Below are positions 17,201 to 24,575 of a stretch of 64,000 nucleotides of DNA, in pieces. Made by a program: the position numbers and the translations under genes. Source of the stretch: GCA-2715645 sp042095375 (GTDB taxonomy: Bacteria > Bacteroidota > Bacteroidia > Cytophagales > MED-G16); contig JBELBJ010000001.1 in assembly GCA_042095375.1 (NCBI GenBank), positions 1 to 64,000 on the forward strand, given 5' to 3'. The first letter of the stretch is position 1, and each line of letters opens with the position of its first letter. The notes beneath the pieces are model-generated. The model was not told the DNA's origin, searched no databases, and saw only the letters and a list, made by a program, of their open reading frames with translations.

Positions 17201-17968
17201 AAATCTATAAAAGCTGCTGTAATTAGGGAAAAAGGAATTAATAGCGAAAGAGAGATGGCTTACATGTTACATATTTCTGGATTTGATGTGAAGGATATTC
17301 ATATGACTGACATTGTAAATGGAAAAGAAAATTTAGAGGATGTAAATATGATAGTTTTTCCTGGAGGCTTTTCGAACTCTGATGTACTAGGCTCAGCAAA
17401 AGGGTGGGCTGGAATATTTAAGTATAATGCAACTGCAAAATCTGCTATTGAAAATTTTTATAATAGAACAGATACCTTAAGTCTAGGCGTTTGCAATGGA
17501 TGTCAACTTATGATGGAATTGGGATTAATTTATCCCAACCTTAAGAAAGATCATCCAAAAATGAAGATGAACAAATCAAATAAATTTGAATGTACATTTT
17601 CTGCGGTAAAAATATTACAGAATTCTTCCGTTATGCTCAAAAACTTATCAAATGCCAGTTTGGGAGTATGGTCTGCTCATGGTGAAGGAAATTTTTACTT
17701 TAAGAATAAAGATTATAAATATAATATCGCAGGAAAATTTTTATACAATGAATATCCAGGCAATCCTAATGGTTCTGATCAAAATGCTGCAATTTTATAT
17801 TCTAAAGATGGAAGACATCTTTCCATGATGCCACATCTAGAAAGATCAATTTTTCCATGGAATTGGGGACATTATGACTTCAATAATAGAAATCATGAAA
17901 TAACTCCTTGGATTAAAGCATTTATCAATGCTAGAAAATGGTTTGAAAGTAAAAAAAGTAATTATTGA
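14276..17968 (+). CDS. purL: Phosphoribosylformylglycinamidine synthase (FGAM synthetase), single-chain form
   Basis: The 1230-residue enzyme catalyses the fourth step of purine synthesis: FGAR + ATP + glutamine to FGAM. It has an N-terminal domain and linker, two AIRS-like ATP-binding halves (SLKAETHNFPTTVEPFSGAA at about 240; GGxGFGN and HDHGAGGH motifs), and a C-terminal glutamine amidotransferase with nucleophile Cys about 1073 (LGVCNGCQL) and His/Glu at about 1187/1189 (PHLERS). The length is close to the E. coli enzyme (1295), i.e. the fused form and not PurSQL. The ATG at 14276 matches the family N-terminus. A -7-like TATTTTTG at 14253-14260 would give a leader of about 10 bases. It is divergent from tetR. 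Confidence 0.97.
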   Translation: MISFFKKSHKFFFVVEHTNILQKSDINKLKWLFDNSELIKSKSIKGNFIGPIKEMITPWSTNAVEIAENIEIKSISRIEKLIKKEDGSIIDPMLEQIYNNPNQKIFYIERKAEEILEVKDLKKYNEKEGLALNQEEIKYLENVSKKIKRKLTDSEVFGFSQVNSEHCRHKIFNGTFIIDNKKKSDSLFDLIKKTSKKNKNEIVSAYKDNVAFVNGPEIELFSTKRKEIADFYKTSKIKSVLSLKAETHNFPTTVEPFSGAATGSGGEIRDRMAGGQASFPLAGTAVYMTSYPRLIKSNPWEKKITERKWLYQSPLDILIKASNGASDYGNKFGQPLICGSVLTFEHEENKLSHGYDKVIMMAGGIGFGNKINSIKKKIKKGDCIVVLGGDNYRIGMGGSSVSSVATGEYGNKIELNAVQRANPEMQKRAFNVIRALGEENINPILSIHDHGAGGHLNCLSELLEDSGGVINIKNLPIGDPTLSEKEIIGNESQERMGLIIKKKDLNKIALIAKRERSPFYHVGMATEDNKLIFKGIKEKNPIDLSVDDFFGSSPKTIIKDKTIHNNYEPPKYHQTNLIKYLENVLSIESVACKDWLTNKVDRCVTGKVAKQQCAGEIQLPLNNVSVMALDFKSLKGVATSIGHAPVMSLIDEKTGSKIAILKALTNIIWAPLTKKLSGISLSANWMWPCKNSGEDTRLFNAVKAISDFAISLGINIPTGKDSLSMTQKYPDGKSVQSPGTVIISAIGEVNNINSVISPNVKYKLDTELIYIGTSKNLSLAGSAFSQTQGNIGGELPELYNSDYIKTLFNSIQKLINEKKILSGHDISSGGFITSILEMNFSNKNYGMELDLKDFKENDLIKILFNESPGIILQVDSKTANELKRSKLKIIKLGKPISNRSLTINYNNSQIKLDIDYFRDKWYKTSHLLDNFQTKKEYSKLRFENYKKQPLKYSFPKNFDGIISNLELYNNTKHYKKSIKAAVIREKGINSEREMAYMLHISGFDVKDIHMTDIVNGKENLEDVNMIVFPGGFSNSDVLGSAKGWAGIFKYNATAKSAIENFYNRTDTLSLGVCNGCQLMMELGLIYPNLKKDHPKMKMNKSNKFECTFSAVKILQNSSVMLKNLSNASLGVWSAHGEGNFYFKNKDYKYNIAGKFLYNEYPGNPNGSDQNAAILYSKDGRHLSMMPHLERSIFPWNWGHYDFNNRNHEITPWIKAFINARKWFESKKSNY

Positions 17969-17981
17969 TTATTAATTTAAA

Positions 17982-18018
17982 CTTGTCTTTATTTATTAAA
18001 AAAATAAATCTACTTTTG
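17982..18018 (+). promoter_or_regulatory. Candidate promoter for tRNA-Gln and the prs operon
   Basis: TACTTTTG at 18011-18018 matches the Bacteroidota -7 consensus TAnnTTTG. The best -33 candidate, CTTG at 17982-17985, is 25 bases upstream, longer than the usual 17-23. Transcription would start about 15 bases before the tRNA. Confidence 0.4.
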
Positions 18019-18040
18019 TAGCCTAAAATATTAAGGCTAA

Positions 18041-18113
18041 TGGCCTATGGTGTAACTGGTAACACGTCTGGTTTTGGTCCAGAAGAGTCTAGGTTCGAGC
18101 CCTAGTAGGCCAG
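18041..18113 (+). tRNA. tRNA-Gln (anticodon TTG)
   Basis: The cloverleaf is complete. Acceptor arms are TGGCCTA and TAGGCCA with discriminator G. The anticodon stem CTGG/CCAG carries loop TTTTGGT, giving anticodon TTG. The T arm is CTAGG-TTCGAGC-CCTAG. CCA is not encoded. It sits 14 bases before prs and is probably cotranscribed with it. Confidence 0.95.
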
Positions 18114-18127
18114 CTAAATAAATTATA

Positions 18128-19060
18128 ATGAGCTCAGTTAAAATTTTTTCAGGTAACAACTCCTTAAAACTTGCAGAAAAAATTACTTCAAGATTTGGAA
18201 AAAGACTTGGAAAAACATCTTCAGGAAAATTCAGTGATGGAGAATTATTTTTTAGATATACAGAAACAGTCAGAGGATGTGATGTGTATATAATTCAATC
18301 TACTGTTGATAATTCAGATAGTTTTATGGAATTATTTTTAATGATTGATGCTGCCAAAAGAGCCAGTGCAAAGCATGTTAATGTTGTAATTCCATATTAT
18401 GGATATGCCAGACAAGATAGAAAAGACAAGCCTAGAATAACAATATCGTCCAAGTTAATTGCAAATCTAATTACATCAGCTGGAGCATCTCGAGTTGTAT
18501 CTTGTGATTTGCATGCAGGACAAATTCAAGGCTTTTTTGATATCCCTTTAGATCATTTACATGGTAGTAGTGTTTTTGTTCCTTATCTAAAAAAACTAAA
18601 AACAAAAAAATTAATTTTTGCTTCTCCTGATGCAGGTGGGACAGAAAGAGTTAGAGACTATGCTAAGTATTTTGATGTTGATTTTGTAATATGTGATAAA
18701 CATAGAAAAAAAGCTAACAAGATTAAAACGATGCAAGTTATTGGTGATGTAGAAGGAAAAGATGTTGTATTAGTTGATGATTTGATTGATACAGGTGGTA
18801 CAATATCAAAAGCATCTAATTTAATTATGGAAAAAGGTGCAAAATCAGTAAGAGCAATAATTACTCATCCAGTCTTGAGTGGAAATGCTGAAGAAAATAT
18901 TAATTCTTCCTCATTAAAAGAATTAGTAGTGACAGATTCAATTCCATTAAAATTTAAAAACAAAAAAATTAAAGTATTATCTATAGCAGGATTATTTGCT
19001 AAAGCAATACGCAAGATTCATGAAAATGAATCAACTAGTTCATTATTTATAAATAGATAA
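18128..19060 (+). CDS. prs: Ribose-phosphate pyrophosphokinase (PRPP synthetase)
   Basis: The 310-residue enzyme makes PRPP from ribose 5-phosphate and ATP, supplying purine, pyrimidine, histidine and NAD synthesis. Visible motifs are the ATP-binding YYGYARQDRKDKPR region (about 97-110), SPDAGGTERVRDYA, and the PRPP-binding loop VVLVDDLIDTGGTI (about 217-230). Length and motifs are those of class I enzymes. In Bacteroidota the order tRNA-Gln, prs, rplY, pth is a familiar housekeeping block, and here the gaps are short (17 and 29 bases). It lies next to purL, which uses the product of the same precursor pathway. Confidence 0.97.
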   Translation: MSSVKIFSGNNSLKLAEKITSRFGKRLGKTSSGKFSDGELFFRYTETVRGCDVYIIQSTVDNSDSFMELFLMIDAAKRASAKHVNVVIPYYGYARQDRKDKPRITISSKLIANLITSAGASRVVSCDLHAGQIQGFFDIPLDHLHGSSVFVPYLKKLKTKKLIFASPDAGGTERVRDYAKYFDVDFVICDKHRKKANKIKTMQVIGDVEGKDVVLVDDLIDTGGTISKASNLIMEKGAKSVRAIITHPVLSGNAEENINSSSLKELVVTDSIPLKFKNKKIKVLSIAGLFAKAIRKIHENESTSSLFINR

Positions 19061-19077
19061 ATTAAATTAAATTAATT

Positions 19078-19773
19078 ATGAAAACAATTGAGATTATAGG
19101 GTATAATAGAGCAAATCTCGGGAAAAGTGAATCAAGGAAACTTAGAAATGATGGAAATGTTCCTTGTGTGGTTTATGGAGGAAAAAAACAAATACATTTT
19201 CATTCTCCAATGATTCTTTTTAGAGAACTTATTTATTCCCCAGGAGCAAATTTTATAGAACTAAATATAGAAGGTGAGAAAATCAAAGCAATCTTACAGG
19301 ATGTTCAATTTCATCCAGTAAGTGATATAATACTTCATGCTGATTTTCTAGAGCTTATTGATGATAAATTTATCAAAATGGAAATACCAGTTAGTTTTAC
19401 TGGAGATGCTCCAGGTGTACAGCAAGGAGGAAAAATTTTAACAAGATTGAGAAAACTATCGATTAGTTCACTTCCAAAACATATGCCTGAGTTTATAGAA
19501 ATAGATATAAGTGAGCTGGAATTAGGAAAAAGTATTAAAGTAGGAGATTTAGAAGAAAAAGAATATGAAATTGTAAATAGTCCTTTAGTTAGTATTGTTT
19601 CAGTTAACATTCCAAGGGTAACTTTACCTACTGAAGAAGAGGAAGAAGAAGGTGCTGAGGGAGAAGAAGGTACTGAGGAAGGAGAAGGTACTACAGAAGG
19701 AAAAGAGAAGCCTACTGAAACCAAAGAAGGAGAAAGTAAGGATGATAAACCCACTGAAGGTAATGAATCTTAA
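19078..19773 (+). CDS. rplY: 50S ribosomal protein L25, CTC/TL5 form
   Basis: The 231-residue protein binds 5S rRNA in the central protuberance of the 50S subunit. The N-terminal L25 domain (about 1-90, including RKLRNDGNVPCVVYG) is followed by the TL5 beta domain (about 95-185, with GVQQGGKILTRLRKLSI). The tail after residue 188 is an extreme Glu/Gly/Lys-rich low-complexity stretch, as in other CTC-type L25 proteins of the phylum. It lies between prs and pth, with the same orientation and short gaps. Confidence 0.95.
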   Translation: MKTIEIIGYNRANLGKSESRKLRNDGNVPCVVYGGKKQIHFHSPMILFRELIYSPGANFIELNIEGEKIKAILQDVQFHPVSDIILHADFLELIDDKFIKMEIPVSFTGDAPGVQQGGKILTRLRKLSISSLPKHMPEFIEIDISELELGKSIKVGDLEEKEYEIVNSPLVSIVSVNIPRVTLPTEEEEEEGAEGEEGTEEGEGTTEGKEKPTETKEGESKDDKPTEGNES

Positions 19774-19802
19774 AAAAAGGATTAAGAATATAATTTGATT
19801 CC

Positions 19803-20360
19803 ATGAAGTTTTTAATCATTGGATTAGGTAATGTTGGAGAAAAGTACGAACTAACTAGGCATAACATAGGATTTCTTTTATTAGATAACTTTAGTTATAA
19901 ATTTAAAAAAAAATTTTTAACTGAAAGGTATGGACAATATACAAGGTTAAAAATTAAGGGAAGAAATATTCATTTGTTAAAACCAAATACTCTAATGAAC
20001 TTAAGTGGTAAAGCAGTAAGTTATTGGATGAATAAGTTAAAGATTAAAAAAGAAAATTTACTTATTCTTGTTGATGACTTGAATCTTCATTATGGAAAAA
20101 AAAGAATTAAAAAAAGAGGATCAGATGGTGGACATAATGGCTTAAAAAGTATTGATAATTCTTTAGGGTCCAATGAATACCCTAGGTTAAGGTTTGGAAT
20201 TGGTAGTGAGTTTATTAAAGGAAATCAGTCAAATTATGTGCTGGAGAATTTTTCAAAGTCTGAGTTAGAAAATATTGATGAACAAATTCAAGAAAGCTTA
20301 AAAATAATTGAAGGATTTTGTTTTGAAGGAATTGAACAAACAATGAATAAATTCAATTAA
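19803..20360 (+). CDS. pth: Peptidyl-tRNA hydrolase
   Basis: The 185-residue enzyme releases peptidyl-tRNAs that drop off ribosomes. The N-terminus (LIIGLGNVGEKYELTRHNIGF) carries the catalytic His about 20 and the tRNA-binding Asn. The motifs KPNTLMNLSGKAV and LNLHYGKKRIKKRGSDGGHNGLKS are characteristic (the latter spans about 95-118). The length is standard. It is the last gene of the prs-rplY-pth group and converges on metG with a 5-base gap that holds no obvious terminator. Confidence 0.96.
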   Translation: MKFLIIGLGNVGEKYELTRHNIGFLLLDNFSYKFKKKFLTERYGQYTRLKIKGRNIHLLKPNTLMNLSGKAVSYWMNKLKIKKENLLILVDDLNLHYGKKRIKKRGSDGGHNGLKSIDNSLGSNEYPRLRFGIGSEFIKGNQSNYVLENFSKSELENIDEQIQESLKIIEGFCFEGIEQTMNKFN

Positions 20361-20365
20361 CTAAC

Positions 20366-22378
20366 CTAACAAACAATTGAACCATTTGTAATTTTATCTT
20401 CTGGTTGCATTAATTTAAGTGAACCATCTGGATCTTCCGCCAATAATAACATCCCTTCACTTTCGATACCCATCATTTTTCTTGGTTGTAAATTTACTAT
20501 GACCATGACTTGTTTGTCAACTAGTTCTTTTGGTTTATAATATTTAGCTATACCACTTAAAATTATTCTAGTATCTAAACCAGTATTTACTTTTAATTTT
20601 AATAATTTTTCTGATTTAGGAACAGGGTCAGCCTCTAATACTGTGGCTACTCTTAAATCAATTTTTGAAAAATCATCAAACTCAACTGTACTTTTCTTTT
20701 TCATAATCTTTGAATCAGAATTAAATTTTAGTTTTTCAATTTGTTTACTAATTAATTCATCTTCAATTATAGTAAATAAATGCTCGGATTCATTAATCTT
20801 ATGACCAGATTTTAAAATTTCTTTGTCTATATCATCCCATATTTTTGTTTTCACATTCAACAATTTAAAAATTTTATTAGATGTAAATGGAAGAAATGGA
20901 GATGATAAAATCGCTAAATTACATACAATTTGGAGTGAAACATATAAAATTGTTTCGGCTCTTTCTTTATCCTCTTTAATAATTTTCCATGGTTCTGTAT
21001 CAGTTAAGTACTTATTACCTATTCTAGAAAGATCCATTAATAAAGCCAAAGCTTCCCGGAATTTAAACTTTTCAATACTATTCTCAATTTTATCTCTAAT
21101 GTCAATTATACTATATAGAATTTTATCTTCTTCTTTTTTAAAATGGCCTTTTGAAGGGATTTTGCGATCAAAAAACTTATGACATAAAACAAAAACTCTA
21201 TTAATAAAATTCCCATAACTTGCGACAAGCTCATTATTATTTTTTGCTTGAAAATCTTTCCATGTAAAATCACTATCCTTAGATTCAGGAGCATTTGATG
21301 TAAGTACATACCTTAAAACATCTTGTTGATTTGGAAACTCATCCAAATAATCATGTAACCAAACAGCCCAATTTTTTGAAGTAGAAATTTTTTCACCTTC
21401 TAAATTCATGAATTCATTAGCTGGAACATTTGTTGGGAGAATATAATCACCATGCTCAATTAACATCATGGGGAAAATAATACAATGAAATACTATATTA
21501 TCTTTTCCAATAAAATGAACCAAATTAGTATTACTATCCTTCCAATATTTCTCCCATTTCTTTGGAACAAATTCTTTTGTAGCTGATATGTAACCAATTG
21601 GCGCGTCAAACCAAACATACAAAACCTTCCCTTTTGAGTCTTTTAAAGGAACTTTTACACCCCAATTCAAGTCTCTTGTCATTGCTCTGGGTTTAAGACC
21701 TTCATTTAACCATGATTTGCATTGTCCAAGAACATTATGTTTCCATTCAGGGTGATTGGCAATGTATTTATCAATTTTATTTTGGAGTTTATCCATTGGT
21801 AAATACCAGTTTTTAGTATTTTTTAATTCTGGTTTATTTCCAGAAAGTAATGATTTTGGATTTTTTAAATCCATAGGACTCAGAGTTTTTCCACAAACTT
21901 CACACTGATCTCCATAAGCATTTTTGTTTTTACCACATGGACATTCACCTGTGATATACCTATCGGAAAGAAATTGACTCTCTTTAAAATCAAAATATTG
22001 TAAAGATTCCTTTTCATCAAATACTTTTTTTTCATAAAGTCTAAGAAAAAAATCAGAACTAGTTTTATGATGAATTTTTTTTGATGTTCTTGAATAGACA
22101 TCAAAACTTATGCCAAAATCTTTAAATGATTTATGAATTTGTTTATAATATTTATCTACAACATCTTTAGGAGAAATACCATCTTGTCTAGCTTTTAATG
22201 TAATAGGAACACCATGTTCATCTGTCCCACTAACAAATAAAACATCCTCACCCTTTGATCTCAAATATCTTACGTAAATATCTGAAGGTAAATAACAACC
22301 TGCTAAATGACCAATATGAACAGGACCATTAGCATAAATTAATGCGGCTGTTATAAGATGTCTTTTATGATTTGTCAT
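20366..22378 (-). CDS. metG: Methionyl-tRNA synthetase with C-terminal tRNA-binding domain
   Basis: The 670-residue enzyme charges tRNA-Met. The class I signatures are HIGH (21-24) and a KMSKS variant KISTS (330-334). The zinc knuckle Cys residues are at about 146, 148, 159 and 162. The last ~110 residues (from about FDDFSKIDLRVATVLEADPV) form the EMAP/Trbp111-type dimerising tRNA-binding domain found in many bacterial MetG proteins. The ATG overlaps the stop of the upstream SDR gene by one base (TAATG), implying coupled translation. Confidence 0.97.
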   Translation of the reverse strand: MTNHKRHLITAALIYANGPVHIGHLAGCYLPSDIYVRYLRSKGEDVLFVSGTDEHGVPITLKARQDGISPKDVVDKYYKQIHKSFKDFGISFDVYSRTSKKIHHKTSSDFFLRLYEKKVFDEKESLQYFDFKESQFLSDRYITGECPCGKNKNAYGDQCEVCGKTLSPMDLKNPKSLLSGNKPELKNTKNWYLPMDKLQNKIDKYIANHPEWKHNVLGQCKSWLNEGLKPRAMTRDLNWGVKVPLKDSKGKVLYVWFDAPIGYISATKEFVPKKWEKYWKDSNTNLVHFIGKDNIVFHCIIFPMMLIEHGDYILPTNVPANEFMNLEGEKISTSKNWAVWLHDYLDEFPNQQDVLRYVLTSNAPESKDSDFTWKDFQAKNNNELVASYGNFINRVFVLCHKFFDRKIPSKGHFKKEEDKILYSIIDIRDKIENSIEKFKFREALALLMDLSRIGNKYLTDTEPWKIIKEDKERAETILYVSLQIVCNLAILSSPFLPFTSNKIFKLLNVKTKIWDDIDKEILKSGHKINESEHLFTIIEDELISKQIEKLKFNSDSKIMKKKSTVEFDDFSKIDLRVATVLEADPVPKSEKLLKLKVNTGLDTRIILSGIAKYYKPKELVDKQVMVIVNLQPRKMMGIESEGMLLLAEDPDGSLKLMQPEDKITNGSIVC

Positions 22379-23244
22379 TATTTCTTTTTTCTAATCATAG
22401 AAAAAAAATCCCACATTTCATCAGTTACTTTTTCGAGATTATTAAATTGACCAGCTCCTTTTAACCATTCACCACCATCAATAGTAATAACTTCGCCATT
22501 AATGTATGAAGAAAAATCAGAAACTAAATAGGCAGCTAAATTGGCTAGCTCATGATGTTCTCCAACTCTTTTTAAGGGAACTTTTTTAGAAGGATCAAAT
22601 TTATCTTTCAAATCACCAGGTAATAATCTTTCCCAAGCACCTTTGGTAGGAAAAGGTCCGGGAGCAATTGCATTAGATCTTATGTTATACTTTGCCCACT
22701 CAACAGCCAAGGATCTAGTTAGTGATAAAACACCAGCTTTTGCACATGCTGAAGGGACAACGTATCCAGAGCCTGTCCATGCATATGTAGTTACAATATT
22801 TAGTATATTACCAGATTCTTTTTGTTTTATCCATTTTTTTCCAAGTAATAAAGAAAAGTTAACTGTTCCTTTTAATACTATATCAATTACAGCATCAAAT
22901 GCTCTGGTTGAAAGCCTTTCAGTGGGGCTAATAAAATTACCAGCAGCATTGTTCAATAAACAATCAACCCTTTTAAATTTTGAATAAGATTCATCAATAA
23001 CTTTAGAAACTAAATCAGGATCCCTTACATCACATGATATAGGCAATACTTTACCTCCAAATTCTTTCATCATTTCATCAGCAACTTTTTTAAGTAAATC
23101 TTCTCTTCTACTTGTAATTATTATGTTAGCACCTAAAGTCAACAGATATTCAGACATAGATTTACCTAATCCTGAACCACCTCCAGTAACAATTATAGTT
23201 TTACCATTCAAACTATTCTCTTTTAACATTCCTTTATTATTCAT
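22378..23244 (-). CDS. SDR-family oxidoreductase, 2,4-dienoyl-CoA-reductase-like
   Basis: The 288-residue NAD(P)-dependent short-chain dehydrogenase has cofactor motif TGGGSGLGKSMSEYL (about 21-35), NNAAGNF, and an active-site segment of the type SACAKAGVLSLTRSLAVEW. Here the usual YxxxK Tyr is replaced, as in peroxisomal/bacterial 2,4-dienoyl-CoA reductases. APGPFPTKGAWERLLPGD also resembles that subgroup. The likely role is reduction of unsaturated acyl-CoA in beta-oxidation, consistent with the neighbouring fabD, but the substrate is inferred. It lies 10 bases after fabD and overlaps metG by one base. Confidence 0.85.
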   Translation of the reverse strand: MNNKGMLKENSLNGKTIIVTGGGSGLGKSMSEYLLTLGANIIITSRREDLLKKVADEMMKEFGGKVLPISCDVRDPDLVSKVIDESYSKFKRVDCLLNNAAGNFISPTERLSTRAFDAVIDIVLKGTVNFSLLLGKKWIKQKESGNILNIVTTYAWTGSGYVVPSACAKAGVLSLTRSLAVEWAKYNIRSNAIAPGPFPTKGAWERLLPGDLKDKFDPSKKVPLKRVGEHHELANLAAYLVSDFSSYINGEVITIDGGEWLKGAGQFNNLEKVTDEMWDFFSMIRKKK

Positions 23245-23254
23245 TGTATAAAAT

Positions 23255-24121
23255 TTAAATTGAAGAAGTATCTACTTCTCTACTAATTTTTTTAACCAAA
23301 CCTTGTAAAATACGACCAGGACCACATTCATTAAATTCTGATATTCCATCAGAAATCATTTTTTCTATTGTTTGTGTCCATTTCACTGGAGAAGTTAATT
23401 GTAAAATTAATTTTTCTTTTATTTTTTCAACTGATAATTCAGAATTTGCATCATAATTTTGATAAATAGCACATACAGGCTTTGAAAATTTAGTATTACT
23501 AATAGCATCACCTAATTCTTTTTTTGCTGGATCCATATATTGAGAATGAAATCCTCCACCTACTGGTAATAAAATAACTTTAGCTCCTTCATTTGATAGC
23601 TCGGAAGAAATTTCATTTATACTACTATTAGAACCTGAAATAACTAATTGACCTGGTGAATTATAATTTGCAGGTACAACATCTTCATAATTTTTACATA
23701 TTTTTTCTACTAATTCATCTTTTATACCTAATACAGCTGCCATTGTAGATTTTGATAATTCGCAAGCCTTCTGCATTGCTCTTGCTCTTTTAATAACTAA
23801 TTTGAGGCCATCTTCAAAAGAAAGGGATCCTATTGCTGTCAATGCTGAAAATTCACCCAAAGAGTGTCCCGCTACAGCAGAAACATATTTTATATCCGAT
23901 GTTTTAAATAATATAACAGAATGTAAAAAAATAGAAGGCTGTGTAATATCAGTTTGTTTTAAGTCCTCAATTGATCCATTGAACATTATATCTGTAATTT
24001 TAAAACCTAATATTTCATTTGCTATGTTAAATAAAGATTTAGCTTTTTTTTTAGATTCAAATAAATCTTTTCCCATACCTACAAATTGAGAACCTTGACC
24101 AGGAAATAAAAATGCTTTCAT
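23255..24121 (-). CDS. fabD: Malonyl-CoA:ACP transacylase
   Basis: The 288-residue enzyme loads malonate onto acyl carrier protein for fatty-acid synthesis. The N-terminal FPGQGSQFVGMGKDL (6-20), nucleophile Ser 87 in GHSLGEFSA, the catalytic His in GGGFHSQYM (about 196), and QLTSPVKWT are the standard family motifs. The C-terminus, ECGPGRILQGLVKKI, is also typical. ATG start. It is followed after 10 bases by the SDR gene and preceded after 31 bases by the DCC-family gene. Confidence 0.97.
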   Translation of the reverse strand: MKAFLFPGQGSQFVGMGKDLFESKKKAKSLFNIANEILGFKITDIMFNGSIEDLKQTDITQPSIFLHSVILFKTSDIKYVSAVAGHSLGEFSALTAIGSLSFEDGLKLVIKRARAMQKACELSKSTMAAVLGIKDELVEKICKNYEDVVPANYNSPGQLVISGSNSSINEISSELSNEGAKVILLPVGGGFHSQYMDPAKKELGDAISNTKFSKPVCAIYQNYDANSELSVEKIKEKLILQLTSPVKWTQTIEKMISDGISEFNECGPGRILQGLVKKISREVDTSSI

Positions 24122-24152
24122 CTTGTTTTTTTTATCAAAAATAGATATAAAA

Positions 24153-24575
24153 TTAATCTTCTAGAAATCGACTTGAAATATCTTTTCTAGGCATATAACA
24201 AATTGTTTTTTTACCAAACCACTTATACCTATTTTTTGAAATCAAATCATAAAAATAGTTGGTTAAAAATCTTGGAAAGATTTTAAAAATTAATAAACTC
24301 CTAAAATAAAATTTTAAAAATGTTAAAATTTTAAAAACAGCATTAGATTTAGTATAAAGTTTGTTTTTTGTAAAAAAAATTATTGAACTATGATTTTTAT
24401 TTTTTATGCCGTACGATTTTAAAAATCGTTTTGCAAATTTAGATTGCAAGGATGAAAAAAATAAACTAGAATCAATTTCATTACTCAATATAAAGTTTAT
24501 TGAATTACTGCATAAATTACATTTTCCATCAAAAAAAACTATATCAATATTATTTATTTTAAAATCTGTAGCCAT
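24153..24575 (-). CDS. DCC-family (DUF393) thiol-disulfide oxidoreductase-like protein
   Basis: The 140-residue protein contains the family signature FFDGKCNLCSNSINFIL (about 14-30), a DxxCxxC motif that names the group (YuxK-like). Basic residues dominate and the C-terminus resembles related proteins (RYKWFGKK). Redox activity is proposed for the family but poorly demonstrated. The ATG lies within the end of the upstream T9SS-protein gene (22-base overlap), so the two are cotranscribed. Confidence 0.8.
   Translation of the reverse strand: MATDFKINNIDIVFFDGKCNLCSNSINFILSNEIDSSLFFSSLQSKFAKRFLKSYGIKNKNHSSIIFFTKNKLYTKSNAVFKILTFLKFYFRSLLIFKIFPRFLTNYFYDLISKNRYKWFGKKTICYMPRKDISSRFLED

Noticed and set aside
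19335..19754. Minus-strand 139-codon open frame over rplY
   Set aside because: Its Ser/Pro-rich translation is simply the complement of the Glu/Gly-rich tail of the L25 gene.
20360..20366. Terminator between pth and metG
   Set aside because: Only five bases separate the genes and no stem can be drawn there.
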